NCBI GenBank assembly: GCA_964503885.1
Contig: CAZDCD010000007.1
Location: 1-64,000, forward strand
Length of the DNA: 64,000 bases
From: CAZDCD01 sp964503885
GTDB taxonomy: Bacteria; Bacteroidota; Bacteroidia; Bacteroidales; UBA10428
Direction: 5' to 3'
Below the pieces are notes generated by a model. The model saw nothing but the letters and a program-made list of their open reading frames with translations, searched no databases and was not told the origin of the DNA. This document shows positions 8,980-17,783 of this stretch, one piece after another. Both the position numbers and the translations under genes were made by a program. Numbering within the stretch: the first letter of the stretch is position 1; each line of letters opens with the position of its first letter.

Positions 8980-9786
8980 TTAATTCTTATTGAATTTCAG
9001 GGCATGTTTCAGATTTGAAAATCCATCAAGCTCGCATTTTACCGAACCGACCCACATATCAAACTGTACCATGACCGGGATCAGGTTCTGATCCGCAGAG
9101 ATCCATATCGTCATATCATCTTCGGATTTGAAGATCCTTCCTGGTTCAACAACCGGGTCAAACCGGTAACATTCAATTTTCCCGAATTTTGACTTTATGA
9201 TCTCTTTCCCGGTATACCTGATCTTAAAGGGAAAAATCTCATCACCAAAAAAAGTGATCACTTCAATTGCATCTCCCTTATTAAGCTGCGCAATATTTAC
9301 ACTCCGGATATAATACAGGGTGGAAACCATATCCAGAATATCGGGCGCTACCCGGAATACCGAATCGGAACGCTGGCTATACAACGAGCTGTCCTCATGA
9401 TTGTAGTAAACTTCATTATAATACTTGTAGTTACCTTCCCTGATATTGCGGATTGCCTTATACGGCAGATTGGTCCTGGTATCGAAATAACTTTCGTAAA
9501 TATCCTTAACACCGAACAACTTTTCTGCCAGACCGGTAGTTTGTGCAGTTACCTTAGCATGGTAAACCGTTTTATCCTCATACTTGACAAGTTTGAGTTC
9601 CGATTGTGCCTCACCGCCGTGAACAAACCCGTAACGTATGACATATTTTAATTGTTCTCCTGCAACGAATGATTTATTTTTCCTTGTTTCATTTCCGGGC
9701 TGACCCGAAATTCCCTGCTGAATCATAAAGAGGGCTATAAGTATACATACCATTTTCATACAGGATGTCATTTGTCTGTCAGGCAA
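8980..9786 (-). CDS. DUF3108 domain-containing exported protein
   Basis: 268 residues with an N-terminal signal peptide (hydrophobic MVCILIALFMIQQ segment, predicted cleavage after the GISGQ region). The body is beta-rich and matches my recollection of DUF3108 proteins: an early GEQLKYVIRYGFVHGGEA, a central YFDTRTNLPYKA and a late DMTIWISADQNLIPV. Function is unknown; DUF3108 proteins are periplasmic and have a LolA/LppX-like lipid-binding fold in some models. It lies 122 nt downstream of tsaB on the same strand, with a terminator candidate after it, so it may be the last gene of the tolC-adaptor-tsaB unit. Confidence 0.78.
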   Translation of the reverse strand: MPDRQMTSCMKMVCILIALFMIQQGISGQPGNETRKNKSFVAGEQLKYVIRYGFVHGGEAQSELKLVKYEDKTVYHAKVTAQTTGLAEKLFGVKDIYESYFDTRTNLPYKAIRNIREGNYKYYNEVYYNHEDSSLYSQRSDSVFRVAPDILDMVSTLYYIRSVNIAQLNKGDAIEVITFFGDEIFPFKIRYTGKEIIKSKFGKIECYRFDPVVEPGRIFKSEDDMTIWISADQNLIPVMVQFDMWVGSVKCELDGFSNLKHALKFNKN

Positions 9787-9908
9787 AAATAGCTATAACC
9801 GGAATATCAATATCAATGCCATAACCAAATAAAGATAGCTAAATTTTACGTATTTTGAGACAGGTTGTTGCAGCGTCAACCTTCATTTTACCTTTGGAAC
9901 GATCCGGG

Positions 9909-10628
9909 TTAATTCCCCAACTTATTCCTGCAGGGTATGGTTGCAATAAAATCTTTCAGATAATATGGCTCGAAGTATGCTGTATTTTCAAATTTCTTAA
10001 GTCTGAAGGCTTCTTCAGACAAAGCAGCCATATTTTTAGCGCTATATGAAAAGCCGCCGGGGAAAAAAGCATTCCGGTGATCAATAATGCCCCTGCATTT
10101 TTCAGAACCATCACCAAAAAAAAGCACCCTGTTTTTTGTCAGCAGAGCATCAAAGGTATTCTTTTCAATCACTTTTGCCTGCACAGGCATGATCGGTTCC
10201 CGCCGGTTATTGAACACAGCCATATAAACCTCCATTCTCCGGGCATCGATCATAGGACAGTACAATACCTGTTCGCGGCCGGTAAAATCATACTGATCCT
10301 CAAGATGATTTCGGACAGCTCCGTTTGTCATTGCTTCGAGTGTCGACGTTCCGATTAAAGGACCCCCCGTTCCGTAACAGAGGCCTTTTGCTACAGAAAC
10401 TCCGATCCTCAGTCCGGTATAAGATCCCGGTCCTTTACTTACAGCCACGGCATCAATGCTTTCAGGAGTGATGCCGGCTTCGTGGAAAATCTCCTGTATA
10501 AAAACCGTGAGCAATGCAGCATGCGATTTTTCATCGCTGCTCTCTTTGAAAGCCACAATTTTTTCATCCGCGGCCAGGGCAACCGAACAAATCCTGGTAG
10601 CGGTGTCAATGTTCAGTATGAGCGCCAT
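9909..10628 (-). CDS. tsaB: tRNA threonylcarbamoyladenosine biosynthesis protein TsaB
   Basis: 239 residues. The N-terminus (ILNIDTATRICSVAL) and the SKGPGSYTGLRIG motif are diagnostic for TsaB, the actin-like pseudo-glycoprotease partner of TsaD and TsaE in synthesis of N6-threonylcarbamoyladenosine at position 37 of ANN-decoding tRNAs. It acts in the cytoplasm. No tsaC, tsaD or tsaE lies in the window. It begins 12 nt after the stop of the efflux adaptor gene and is probably expressed from the same transcript, although the two functions are unrelated. Confidence 0.95.
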   Translation of the reverse strand: MALILNIDTATRICSVALAADEKIVAFKESSDEKSHAALLTVFIQEIFHEAGITPESIDAVAVSKGPGSYTGLRIGVSVAKGLCYGTGGPLIGTSTLEAMTNGAVRNHLEDQYDFTGREQVLYCPMIDARRMEVYMAVFNNRREPIMPVQAKVIEKNTFDALLTKNRVLFFGDGSEKCRGIIDHRNAFFPGGFSYSAKNMAALSEEAFRLKKFENTAYFEPYYLKDFIATIPCRNKLGN

Positions 10629-10640
10629 CCGCCTGTTGCA

Positions 10641-11954
10641 TTACTTCTTTTTGTAAAGTTCATCCCTGGATACTTTATTTACCAGGGTACCGTCTTTCAG
10701 TTTTTTAGCGATCACATCATAAGGAGCAACAATCACAAACTTGTTTTCGTCAAGGCCCTCGCGTATTTCAATATAGGTATTGTCCTGGATGCCTGATTTG
10801 ACATCAGTCTTCACGGCCTTACCGTTTTGATATACAAATACCACCACATCAGGTTCTTTTTCAAGTGCGATCTCCGGAATGGTATCGGCTTTCTCCAGGG
10901 TATCTGTCCGCGTGGTCACAGCCTGAATGGGCAGCGATAAGACATTTTCTTTTGTTTTGGTAAGGATATCGGCTGAAGCCGACATACCCGGAAGGAAAGG
11001 TTTTGAACCGGCTTTTCCCAGTAAATCGGCATATGAATCTTTCAGAAGCAGAATCTTAACCTGGAAATTAGTGACCTGATCGGTGGTCATACCCGTAGTA
11101 ACTGCAGAATTGGCAATTTCTGTAACAATTCCCTTAAATTTCCTGTCGAGGTAAGCATCGACTTCAATCAATGCCGTATCATTGAGTTTTACATTGATGA
11201 TGTCATTTTCATTCACATCGACAACAAGCTCCATTTTACTTAAATCGGCAATCCTGAGGAGTTCTGTACCTGCCATAAACTGGTTACCTGCAACCCTTTC
11301 ACCTTTTTCAACAAGCAATGCCGAAACAATACCCGACATCGGGGAGAAAATTGATGTTCTGTACAGATTTTCCTCGGCTTCTTTCAGATTTGCCACAGTA
11401 CTTTTTACGGCATATTCCGCTCCCATAACAGTTTGTTTGGCGGATTCCACATTCGCACCTGCAATTTTATAGGAAGCCTGGGCAGATTCCCAGTCAGCCT
11501 TTGATATTGCTCCTTCGTTCCATAAGCTCTTATTCCGATCATACGAGAGATTAGCCTGTTCGAACTGTGCTTCAACCTGCAGCAACTGCGCCCTGGCGTT
11601 CGCGAGATTTGCCTTCTGCTGTTCAACATTGGCTTTGGCACGGTCCCTGGCGGAGATATAAATATCGGGCTTGAATTTAAGCAGCAACTGGCCTTCTTTT
11701 ACCTGGTCGCCATCTTTCACGAACAGTTCAACGATCTCACCCGAAATTTCAGGGCTTATCTTAACCTCGGTTTCGGGCTGGATTTTTCCGTTTGCAGTTA
11801 TGAATTCTGTGATCGTTCTCTTTTGCGGTTTTTCAACTACCACATCATAAACCAGGGATTTTCCAAACCATCCTGATTTTTTTCCAATAACAGCAAAAAC
11901 AATTAAGACAGCTGCAGCTATCAATAAATAACGGAGAAGTTTATTCGTGTTCAT
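10641..11954 (-). CDS. periplasmic adaptor (HlyD/MacA family membrane-fusion protein)
   Basis: 437 residues. One N-terminal membrane anchor (about 9-24) is followed by a biotinyl-lipoyl-like half (ITANGKIQPETEVKISPEIS; VKDGDQVKEGQLLLKF), a helical hairpin with heptad-like Ala/Gln/Lys-rich arms (about 100-200), a second lipoyl half (FSPMSGIVSALLVEKGERV) and beta-barrel/membrane-proximal domains. This is the MacA/HlyD plan that links an inner-membrane ABC pump to TolC. The TolC homologue lies 12 nt upstream, but no transporter follows; tsaB does. The partner pump may be one of the MacB-like permeases at 16.5-19 kb or may be encoded elsewhere. Confidence 0.92.
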   Translation of the reverse strand: MNTNKLLRYLLIAAAVLIVFAVIGKKSGWFGKSLVYDVVVEKPQKRTITEFITANGKIQPETEVKISPEISGEIVELFVKDGDQVKEGQLLLKFKPDIYISARDRAKANVEQQKANLANARAQLLQVEAQFEQANLSYDRNKSLWNEGAISKADWESAQASYKIAGANVESAKQTVMGAEYAVKSTVANLKEAEENLYRTSIFSPMSGIVSALLVEKGERVAGNQFMAGTELLRIADLSKMELVVDVNENDIINVKLNDTALIEVDAYLDRKFKGIVTEIANSAVTTGMTTDQVTNFQVKILLLKDSYADLLGKAGSKPFLPGMSASADILTKTKENVLSLPIQAVTTRTDTLEKADTIPEIALEKEPDVVVFVYQNGKAVKTDVKSGIQDNTYIEIREGLDENKFVIVAPYDVIAKKLKDGTLVNKVSRDELYKKK

Positions 11955-11966
11955 TTCAACAGTATA

Positions 11967-13418
11967 TTAATTTGAGCTTATGGATATGGGTTTTCCCTGG
12001 TAGAAATCCAGGATCTTCATCTTAAAGATATATTCGTATTTTGAGCGCAGCAAATCCGATCTTGTTTGCGCAAGCTGGTTCTGGGCAGTATTGTAGTCGA
12101 CCGTATTGATAAGTCCCACCGAATACCTTTGCTGTGTATAACTGAACGATTCCTCCATAGCAGCCAGGGCTTTTTCTGAAGCATTATAATTTTTCAGGGC
12201 AGCTTTTGCATCGGCATACGCCTGCTGAATCTCACGGTATAGAATGTTTTTAGAATTTTCAAGGCTGTATTTCGAATTGAGCACGGAGATTTTGGCATTG
12301 CTTATGGAATTGTTGACCATCCAACCGTTGAATAATGGGATATTTATATTCAGAGATATGCTTGTGCTGGTATTATCCGAGAACTGATTCCAGAAAGGAT
12401 AGCTCACAAGCTGCGGATTGGACTGGTAAAGGGTAACCGATTCACCGCCCGAAGTAAATCCTGCATTTGGGATTTCCAGGGGTATTCCATAACTGCCCAC
12501 TCTCTGTCTTGCGTCAGAGTATCCTGTATAATAGGTGCCTGATATAGTTATACTCGGACTCCTGCCGCCACGTGCAACATTTAAACCCCTGTAAGCACTT
12601 TCGAGTCGGTATTCCGCGCTTTTTATCTGAGGCAGCACTTCCAGCGAAACATCGAATATGTTGTCCACATCTGCAATGACCTCACCCTGTCCGGAAATTT
12701 CAATCTCGGGGATGTTAATCTCAAAACCCTGCACTGAATCCAGTTCAAGAAGTTGCACCAGGGTCAGGTATGAAAGTTCGAGCTGGTTCTGTGCATTTAC
12801 GATCTGTACTTCTTCAGATGCTGACTGTGCCTGAATTTCCAGAAGGCTGGCCCTGGCAAGACTGCCCGCATTATAGAGCTTCTCTGTCCTGTCGACCTGT
12901 TGCCTGGTTATCTGATTTTGATTTTTTGCCGCGCTGAGCAATTCGGTATTCAGGATAATCTGCAGGTAAGCAGCGGCAATATTCAGGGAAACATCATTTT
13001 TCAGCTTTTCAAGGTCTTTTAAACTTGTCAGAAGGTTATACTGATTTTTTTTAATGGTATTCATATTTTGAAATCCGCTGAAAACAGTGGCAGAAGCGGT
13101 AGCTGAAATATTGCTGGTAAGAATCGTCTGGTTATCCCTGAATTGATATGTGGTCTGGTCGAGTGCACGGCCTGCCGTATAGCTGTTGTTCATGCTGCCG
13201 TTCAGCGATGGTAGTAAACCTATCTTCGACTGAAGCAGGGCATTTTTCTGCAAACGGGTATCCAATTCCTGTTGCTTGATCTGGATATTTTTATCCAGGG
13301 CATACTGAATGCATTTTTCAAGAGTCCATTTCTCCTGTGCATAAGTCGTGCATAAAAATATGGATATGATGCCGATTGCAATGACCTTTTTTTTATTACT
13401 TTGTTTTATGCCGTTCAT
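11967..13418 (-). CDS. TolC-family outer membrane efflux protein
   Basis: 483 residues with a signal peptide (KKVIAIGIISIFLC, cleaved near TYAQ) and the two-fold repeated TolC plan of long alpha-helices and outer-membrane strands. Typical landmarks are WTLEKCIQYALDKNIQI near the mature N-terminus, and AYLQI and RQQVDRTEKLYNAG in the first half matched by QAYADAKAALKNY and YTQQRYSVGLINTVDY in the second. It forms the outer-membrane exit duct for type I secretion or MacAB-like export. The adaptor gene follows 12 nt downstream in the same operon. The promoter should lie in the 79-nt gap divergent to the YgjP-like gene. Confidence 0.94.
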   Translation of the reverse strand: MNGIKQSNKKKVIAIGIISIFLCTTYAQEKWTLEKCIQYALDKNIQIKQQELDTRLQKNALLQSKIGLLPSLNGSMNNSYTAGRALDQTTYQFRDNQTILTSNISATASATVFSGFQNMNTIKKNQYNLLTSLKDLEKLKNDVSLNIAAAYLQIILNTELLSAAKNQNQITRQQVDRTEKLYNAGSLARASLLEIQAQSASEEVQIVNAQNQLELSYLTLVQLLELDSVQGFEINIPEIEISGQGEVIADVDNIFDVSLEVLPQIKSAEYRLESAYRGLNVARGGRSPSITISGTYYTGYSDARQRVGSYGIPLEIPNAGFTSGGESVTLYQSNPQLVSYPFWNQFSDNTSTSISLNINIPLFNGWMVNNSISNAKISVLNSKYSLENSKNILYREIQQAYADAKAALKNYNASEKALAAMEESFSYTQQRYSVGLINTVDYNTAQNQLAQTRSDLLRSKYEYIFKMKILDFYQGKPISISSN

Positions 13419-13470
13419 CAGAATTGAGTATGGAGTTGATTTGAAGCGGTTAAAATAATAGTTTTTAGCC

Positions 13471-13479
13471 TAATTTTTG
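13471..13479 (+). promoter_or_regulatory. promoter-like box before the YgjP-like gene
   Basis: TAATTTTTG is a one-base-expanded match to the TAnnTTTG -7 box. It lies 18 nt before ATG 13498. It overlaps a TTG codon at 13477 in the same frame and so argues for ATG 13498 as the true start. Confidence 0.35.
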
Positions 13480-13497
13480 CAATTATTCGGAATAAAT

Positions 13498-14214
13498 ATG
13501 ACCAAAGAGATTTCTGTTGAGGGTATAGGAAATATCAGGCTGATCAGGAGTGCTCGGTACAGAAATTTGAAAATTTCAGTCAGGCCGTTCCGGGGTGTGG
13601 ATGTTTCTATTCCGGAAAAGGTTTCGTTTACCGATGCCGGCAAGTTTGTGCATATGAAAAGGGACTGGATCAGGCACAACCTTGAAAAAATGCATCGTAT
13701 TGAAAGCCGCCAGTCTGTATTCGATGAAAATACACAGTTTTCCACCCGTGAACACAGGCTTAAGATAATACCACACCAGGAGAAATCTATTAGAATAATC
13801 ATTAAGAAGAACTTCATTTATGTGTTCTTCCCCTCGTTAGTGACTGTTAGCGATCTAAGGATTCAGGCAGCCATACGCAAAGCCATTATTGAAGCATGGA
13901 GACTCGAAGCAAAAAAACTGCTTCCCCGGCGTGTGGATGAACTGGCAAAGCAGAATGGGTTTGTGTATTCGAAGATCAGTGTAAAGAATGCTTCCACAAG
14001 ATGGGGAAGTTGTTCGTCTTCAAACAACATCAACCTTAATGTTCAGCTAATGAGGCTTCCTCCTCACCTGTGCGACTATATAATCCTTCATGAACTGGCA
14101 CATACAGTGCATAAAAACCATAAGGCCGAATTCTGGAAATTGTTGGATAAAGTCACCGGAAGAGCAAAAGAACTGGACCGGGAGATGAAAAAATACAATC
14201 TGAAGGTATGGTAA
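13498..14214 (+). CDS. YgjP/DUF45-family zinc metallopeptidase
   Basis: 238 residues of the YgjP-like, WLM/SprT-related family. The zinc motif is HELAHTVHKNH (HExxH plus a third His), followed by the family-typical EFWKLLDKV. Just before it lie SVKNASTRWGSCSSSNNINLN and a conserved LxxxPxHxCDYIILHEL arrangement. The N-terminal half is beta-rich with IRLIRSARYRNLKISVRP, as in the family. The physiological substrate is unknown. ATG 13498 is preferred because a promoter-like box overlaps the upstream TTG alternative. It is divergent from tolC and convergent with the barrel gene at 14460. Confidence 0.88.
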   Translation: MTKEISVEGIGNIRLIRSARYRNLKISVRPFRGVDVSIPEKVSFTDAGKFVHMKRDWIRHNLEKMHRIESRQSVFDENTQFSTREHRLKIIPHQEKSIRIIIKKNFIYVFFPSLVTVSDLRIQAAIRKAIIEAWRLEAKKLLPRRVDELAKQNGFVYSKISVKNASTRWGSCSSSNNINLNVQLMRLPPHLCDYIILHELAHTVHKNHKAEFWKLLDKVTGRAKELDREMKKYNLKVW

Positions 14215-14356
14215 CCCATCCTGAAAGATCGTGCCTCCTGCCAAAAGAGCCTATCCGGTTGTAAAAAATAGAAAATTCATTTAATAGTTGCCGTCACTTG
14301 ATTAGCCAATTAACGGATGATATTAATTTTTTTACCCTCTTAGCGATGTGAAAATT

Positions 14357-14418
14357 ATTATCACATCACGATAATTAATTATCATATTACGATAAGTGAA
14401 TTATCATATCACGATAAT
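14357..14418. repeat. three tandem 19-bp dyads spaced by two helical turns
   Basis: Three near-identical copies of ATTATC-N7-GATAAT lie at 14357-14375, 14378-14396 and 14400-14418 (the middle copy ends GATAAG). Starts are 21 and 22 bp apart, so all would face the same side of the DNA helix. Each copy is an inverted repeat with a conserved spacer of the type A(C/T)AT(C/T)AC. They sit in the 245-bp gap between the 3' ends of two convergent genes, not at an annotated promoter. They resemble an operator array for a dimeric DNA-binding protein; no iteron or CRISPR context is present. Confidence 0.75.
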
Positions 14419-14459
14419 TATTCAACTGATTTTCCTGGTTTTTCCGACCGGTCAGGCAC

Positions 14460-15638
14460 TTAAAAACTGTACTTGAACCGCAAAAACCCCAGGTTAAAAT
14501 TTTGCCGGTTACTGTTAAATTTTCCGCTGAAAAGCTGAACATACAGCGAAAAATCAAGATTATCCGTGAGCGAGTAGCTCAATGAAGGCCCCACGTAATA
14601 ACCGCTGATTTCGGGGAACGACATAACAGCCAGCGTACCGTTTAATAAAGGTGTGATGGGATAGCTGCCCTGTACGAATAAATTGTAACTGGTAAACGAA
14701 AGATTTTTGACACTCAGGGGACCGGAGTAGAATTCGAGGAAATTGGAAACATTAAAACTTTTGGGTACCTGCATATACAGCGCTTCAAACTGCAGGTAAA
14801 ATGAATTACCGAACAGATAATCCAATCCGATTGTAAAGTAAAACAATCCCGTAGTATCCGCGAAGTTCCTGTAAGGATGGAAATAACTCATTTCTCCCCT
14901 GAATGAAACACTTTTAATATTTCCTGACCAGCCCATTCCCAGCGTCAGATCCTGGCTGTTCAACACACCGGTAAGGAACTGAATGTCATAACCAAACTTG
15001 TTGAACCGGTACAAACCCGCAGCCGTAATATTACCTGCACTGTCAGCTTTCACGGCCATATCGGCGACAGAAGTTGTGTTCGGATAAAACTGCAACCTGA
15101 TGGCGTCGCTTCCCGGTTTTTCGGGATAATCGAAATCAAAAAACGAGTAGGTGTTAAAAATATCGTTCGGATTCCATACGAAAGTCTGTCCCCAGTTAAT
15201 CCGCTGCCTCCCGGCCGTAAGTTCGAATTTATTCAGGGTATATTGGATCAGCGCTCTGTCTATCATGCTGTTAAGAACATAGGATTTTCCATGTGCCAGG
15301 TTCCATGACATATCTGCAATACCGTTATCTTCAGCCAGACTTTTAATATAAGTCCCTCCGGTGTCCCCTTTTATCTGGTCCCCGTACATGAAGCGATTAC
15401 GCATCTCAATTTTAACTGACAGGGCTTTACTGGGGAACCAGTGAAAGTTTAACCTGTTGTGAAAAAGATTATCATTGATCCAGTAGTCTTTTAAGGAATC
15501 CATAATAATGACCGATTGAACATTGCTGATATAGCCGTCAAGCGACCATTTTTTATCCTTCTTCTGATCCTGTGCGAGGACTGTATTGGCAAGCAGTATT
15601 GCGATTAACGCAATTGCGGTAAATGTTTGTTTTGTCAT
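14460..15638 (-). CDS. predicted outer-membrane beta-barrel protein of the ABC/LolA-like operon
   Basis: 392 residues with a signal peptide (ALIAILLANTVLAQ) and a body of alternating aromatic-rich strands ending in an aromatic residue (LGFLRFKYSF), as expected of an outer-membrane barrel. Motifs such as LTAGRQRINWGQ and WNPNDIFN recall DUF1302/alginate-export-like barrels found beside LolA-like proteins in other lipid-export operons. I infer that it is the outer-membrane part of the system encoded by the upstream genes. It lies about 170 nt after the ATPase gene on the same strand. The substrate is unknown. Confidence 0.75.
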   Translation of the reverse strand: MTKQTFTAIALIAILLANTVLAQDQKKDKKWSLDGYISNVQSVIIMDSLKDYWINDNLFHNRLNFHWFPSKALSVKIEMRNRFMYGDQIKGDTGGTYIKSLAEDNGIADMSWNLAHGKSYVLNSMIDRALIQYTLNKFELTAGRQRINWGQTFVWNPNDIFNTYSFFDFDYPEKPGSDAIRLQFYPNTTSVADMAVKADSAGNITAAGLYRFNKFGYDIQFLTGVLNSQDLTLGMGWSGNIKSVSFRGEMSYFHPYRNFADTTGLFYFTIGLDYLFGNSFYLQFEALYMQVPKSFNVSNFLEFYSGPLSVKNLSFTSYNLFVQGSYPITPLLNGTLAVMSFPEISGYYVGPSLSYSLTDNLDFSLYVQLFSGKFNSNRQNFNLGFLRFKYSF

Positions 15639-15805
15639 ACTTCCGTCGTTAGATATATTCCTGCAATCAGGAGACTTGTAATGCCATGCACTCTGTTTTT
15701 ACTCATATTAACAGGTTTCATTTTCAATTAACGATAACATTAACTATGAATTGAATGTCCGAAGGCCAGAGCCTCAATTGCCGAAACCCGGAACCTGAAA
15801 CATTC

Positions 15806-16492
15806 TCATCCCCTTTTTTCATCGCTTATGACTTTACCGTCTTCAATGGTAACAACCCTTCTGGCTTTTTTCACTACCCTTGCATCATGGGTAGAGAAAA
15901 TAAACGTTATTTTTTCATTCCTGTTCAGCTTTTCCATGATATCCAGAAGGTTTTCAGTAGTTTTGGAATCCAGGTTGGCTGTGGGTTCATCGGCAAGAAT
16001 AAATTTAGGTTTGGATGCCAGCGCCCTGGCGACTGCAACTCTTTGTTGCTGTCCGCCGGAAAGTTTTGCCGGACGGCTGTCAATACGATCGCCCAGACCA
16101 ACAGACTCGAGCAACTCTTTGGCTCTTTTAAACCGTTCTTGCTTAGGTCTTCCCTGCAGGTGCATAATAAATTCGACATTTTCTTTTGCAGTAAGAACAG
16201 GGATCAGGTTATAGGCCTGAAACACAAAGCCGATATTATGCAATCTGAAATCAATCAGTTTGGATGAGGTGAGTCCTGAGATATTGATGTGGTCAATAAT
16301 AATTTCTCCGGTTGTCGGGTTATCGAGGCCGCCGATCAAATTCAGAAAGGTGGTCTTTCCCGAACCTGAAGGACCCACAACCGCAGTAAACTCACCTTCT
16401 TCGAAAGCAAGATCGATACCTCTGATGGCATGAACTTTAACTGCGGAATCGTTATAGATTTTTTCAAGATTTTTAACTTCAATTACTTTCAT
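15806..16492 (-). CDS. LolD/MacB-type ABC transporter ATP-binding protein
   Basis: 228 residues from ATG 16492; an upstream in-frame start at 16519 would add nine residues of non-family sequence. Walker A is GPSGSGKTT, the signature is LSGGQQQRVAVARAL, Walker B is FILADEPT and the switch region is STHD. The N-terminus VIEVKNLEKIYNDSAVKVHA and the DNPTTGEI insertion are typical of the LolD/MacB/FtsE group, which powers mechanotransmission rather than import. The two permease genes lie directly upstream, giving a permease-permease-ATPase order like lolC-lolE-lolD. Confidence 0.93.
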   Translation of the reverse strand: MKVIEVKNLEKIYNDSAVKVHAIRGIDLAFEEGEFTAVVGPSGSGKTTFLNLIGGLDNPTTGEIIIDHINISGLTSSKLIDFRLHNIGFVFQAYNLIPVLTAKENVEFIMHLQGRPKQERFKRAKELLESVGLGDRIDSRPAKLSGGQQQRVAVARALASKPKFILADEPTANLDSKTTENLLDIMEKLNRNEKITFIFSTHDARVVKKARRVVTIEDGKVISDEKRG

Positions 16493-16536
16493 ATCAGCAA
16501 AATTTATTGGTTTGTACATACACTATTTCATTGAGA

Positions 16537-17757
16537 CTAAACATCAATTCTCAGGGCCTCAGCCGGTTTGAAGCGCAAAGCTTTAATGCCGGGATACAGG
16601 GCGGCCAGAATCCCTGTTATAACAACCATTACTGTAATTTTAATTACAATTCCAATACTTATAACAGGATAGACAATCGTTGCAAAGCCCATTGCTTCAT
16701 ATGCCTGGCTCCAGGCCGATAAATCAATTCCGGTATGCCGGGTTAGCCAGGTAAGCAAAGAGCCTACGATTATTCCAAGTATTCCCCCCGTGATCGATAA
16801 AAAAACAGTTTCGAGCACGATCATTGAAAAAACCCTCAATTTATTCATTCCGACAGCCATAAGCATACCCAGTTCCTTGATCCTTTCAAGCACAGCCATA
16901 AGCATGGTATTAATGATCGCAAAAAGCAGTCCCAGAAGGATAATACCCATGACGACATACATGGAGAAATCCATTGATTCTTCAATCAGGCTGACATCCG
17001 GCAACAGTTCGCGCCAGGTTTTTACATCCAGGTCAGGATAAAGTGATTTTAAATTTGCGTCTACCGTATTCAGCAAACTATTATCGGTTAATAATACCGC
17101 AATTTCATGGGCCCTATCTTCACCCAGATCAATGAGCCCCTTTAAATCCGAATCCCTTACAAAGACATTAGTTTCATCGTAAACACTGTTCGAAGTCTTG
17201 AAAATGCCTACAACCCTGAATTGAGCTCTTGTAATGGTACCGTCCATCTGCTGAAGGGTAACCACGACCTTCGACCGGAGCCTGACATTCAGCTTTTCGG
17301 CCAGCTTGTTTCCGATCAATATGGGATTTCGTTTGATGCCTTCAAAATAAGCGCCTTCTATGACTTTCTGATAAAGATCCGTTACTTGTTTTTCCCTGTT
17401 GGGATCGATACCGATAATCCTCACCCCGGCACCTGTTTCTGCTGACATGATCATGGAATTGAGCATGGTGCGATAGGTTGCGGCCTTAACTCCTTTCAGA
17501 CTGCTGATCACGCTTACTTTTTCTTTGACACTGTCGATATAAAATTTAACGTCGGGATCTTCGAGGTAGGCAGCATTATGCAACTGAATGTTTGACGATT
17601 CGGTTTTAATGGCGGTATCTATTCGCTGGTTTACCATTCCGGCGTAAAATGCCCACATAAATACACCGGCAAAAACGCCTATTGTAATTCCGATAATAAT
17701 AACCGTACTTCTGAGCTTATTCCGCCAAATATTTCTCCAGGCAACTGACCAGATCAT
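16537..17757 (-). CDS. FtsX/MacB-type ABC permease (second of pair)
   Basis: 406 residues. One N-terminal membrane helix (about 18-40, TVIIIGITIGVFAGVFMWAF) is followed by a large periplasmic MacB-PCD-like domain (about 45-265) and an FtsX domain of three C-terminal helices (about 270-385). The order is that of LolC/E and MacB. The first residues, WSVAWRNIWRNKLRS, are nearly shared with the neighbouring permease, showing that the two are paralogues. It probably forms a heterodimer with the 17784-19001 protein, energised by the ATPase downstream. It starts 26 nt after that gene's stop. Likely role: moving a lipid or lipoprotein out of the inner membrane (inference). Confidence 0.92.
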   Translation of the reverse strand: MIWSVAWRNIWRNKLRSTVIIIGITIGVFAGVFMWAFYAGMVNQRIDTAIKTESSNIQLHNAAYLEDPDVKFYIDSVKEKVSVISSLKGVKAATYRTMLNSMIMSAETGAGVRIIGIDPNREKQVTDLYQKVIEGAYFEGIKRNPILIGNKLAEKLNVRLRSKVVVTLQQMDGTITRAQFRVVGIFKTSNSVYDETNVFVRDSDLKGLIDLGEDRAHEIAVLLTDNSLLNTVDANLKSLYPDLDVKTWRELLPDVSLIEESMDFSMYVVMGIILLGLLFAIINTMLMAVLERIKELGMLMAVGMNKLRVFSMIVLETVFLSITGGILGIIVGSLLTWLTRHTGIDLSAWSQAYEAMGFATIVYPVISIGIVIKITVMVVITGILAALYPGIKALRFKPAEALRIDV

Positions 17758-17783
17758 GATAACTGTTTTTAAATGTTTATTAA

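Noticed and set aside
14357..14418. CRISPR-like short array
   Set aside because: Only three 19-bp units with 2-3 bp between them, each an inverted repeat, and no spacers or cas genes.
15755..16267. Plus-strand reading frame over the ABC ATPase gene
   Set aside because: It is fully antisense to well-supported Walker and signature motifs of the ATPase.
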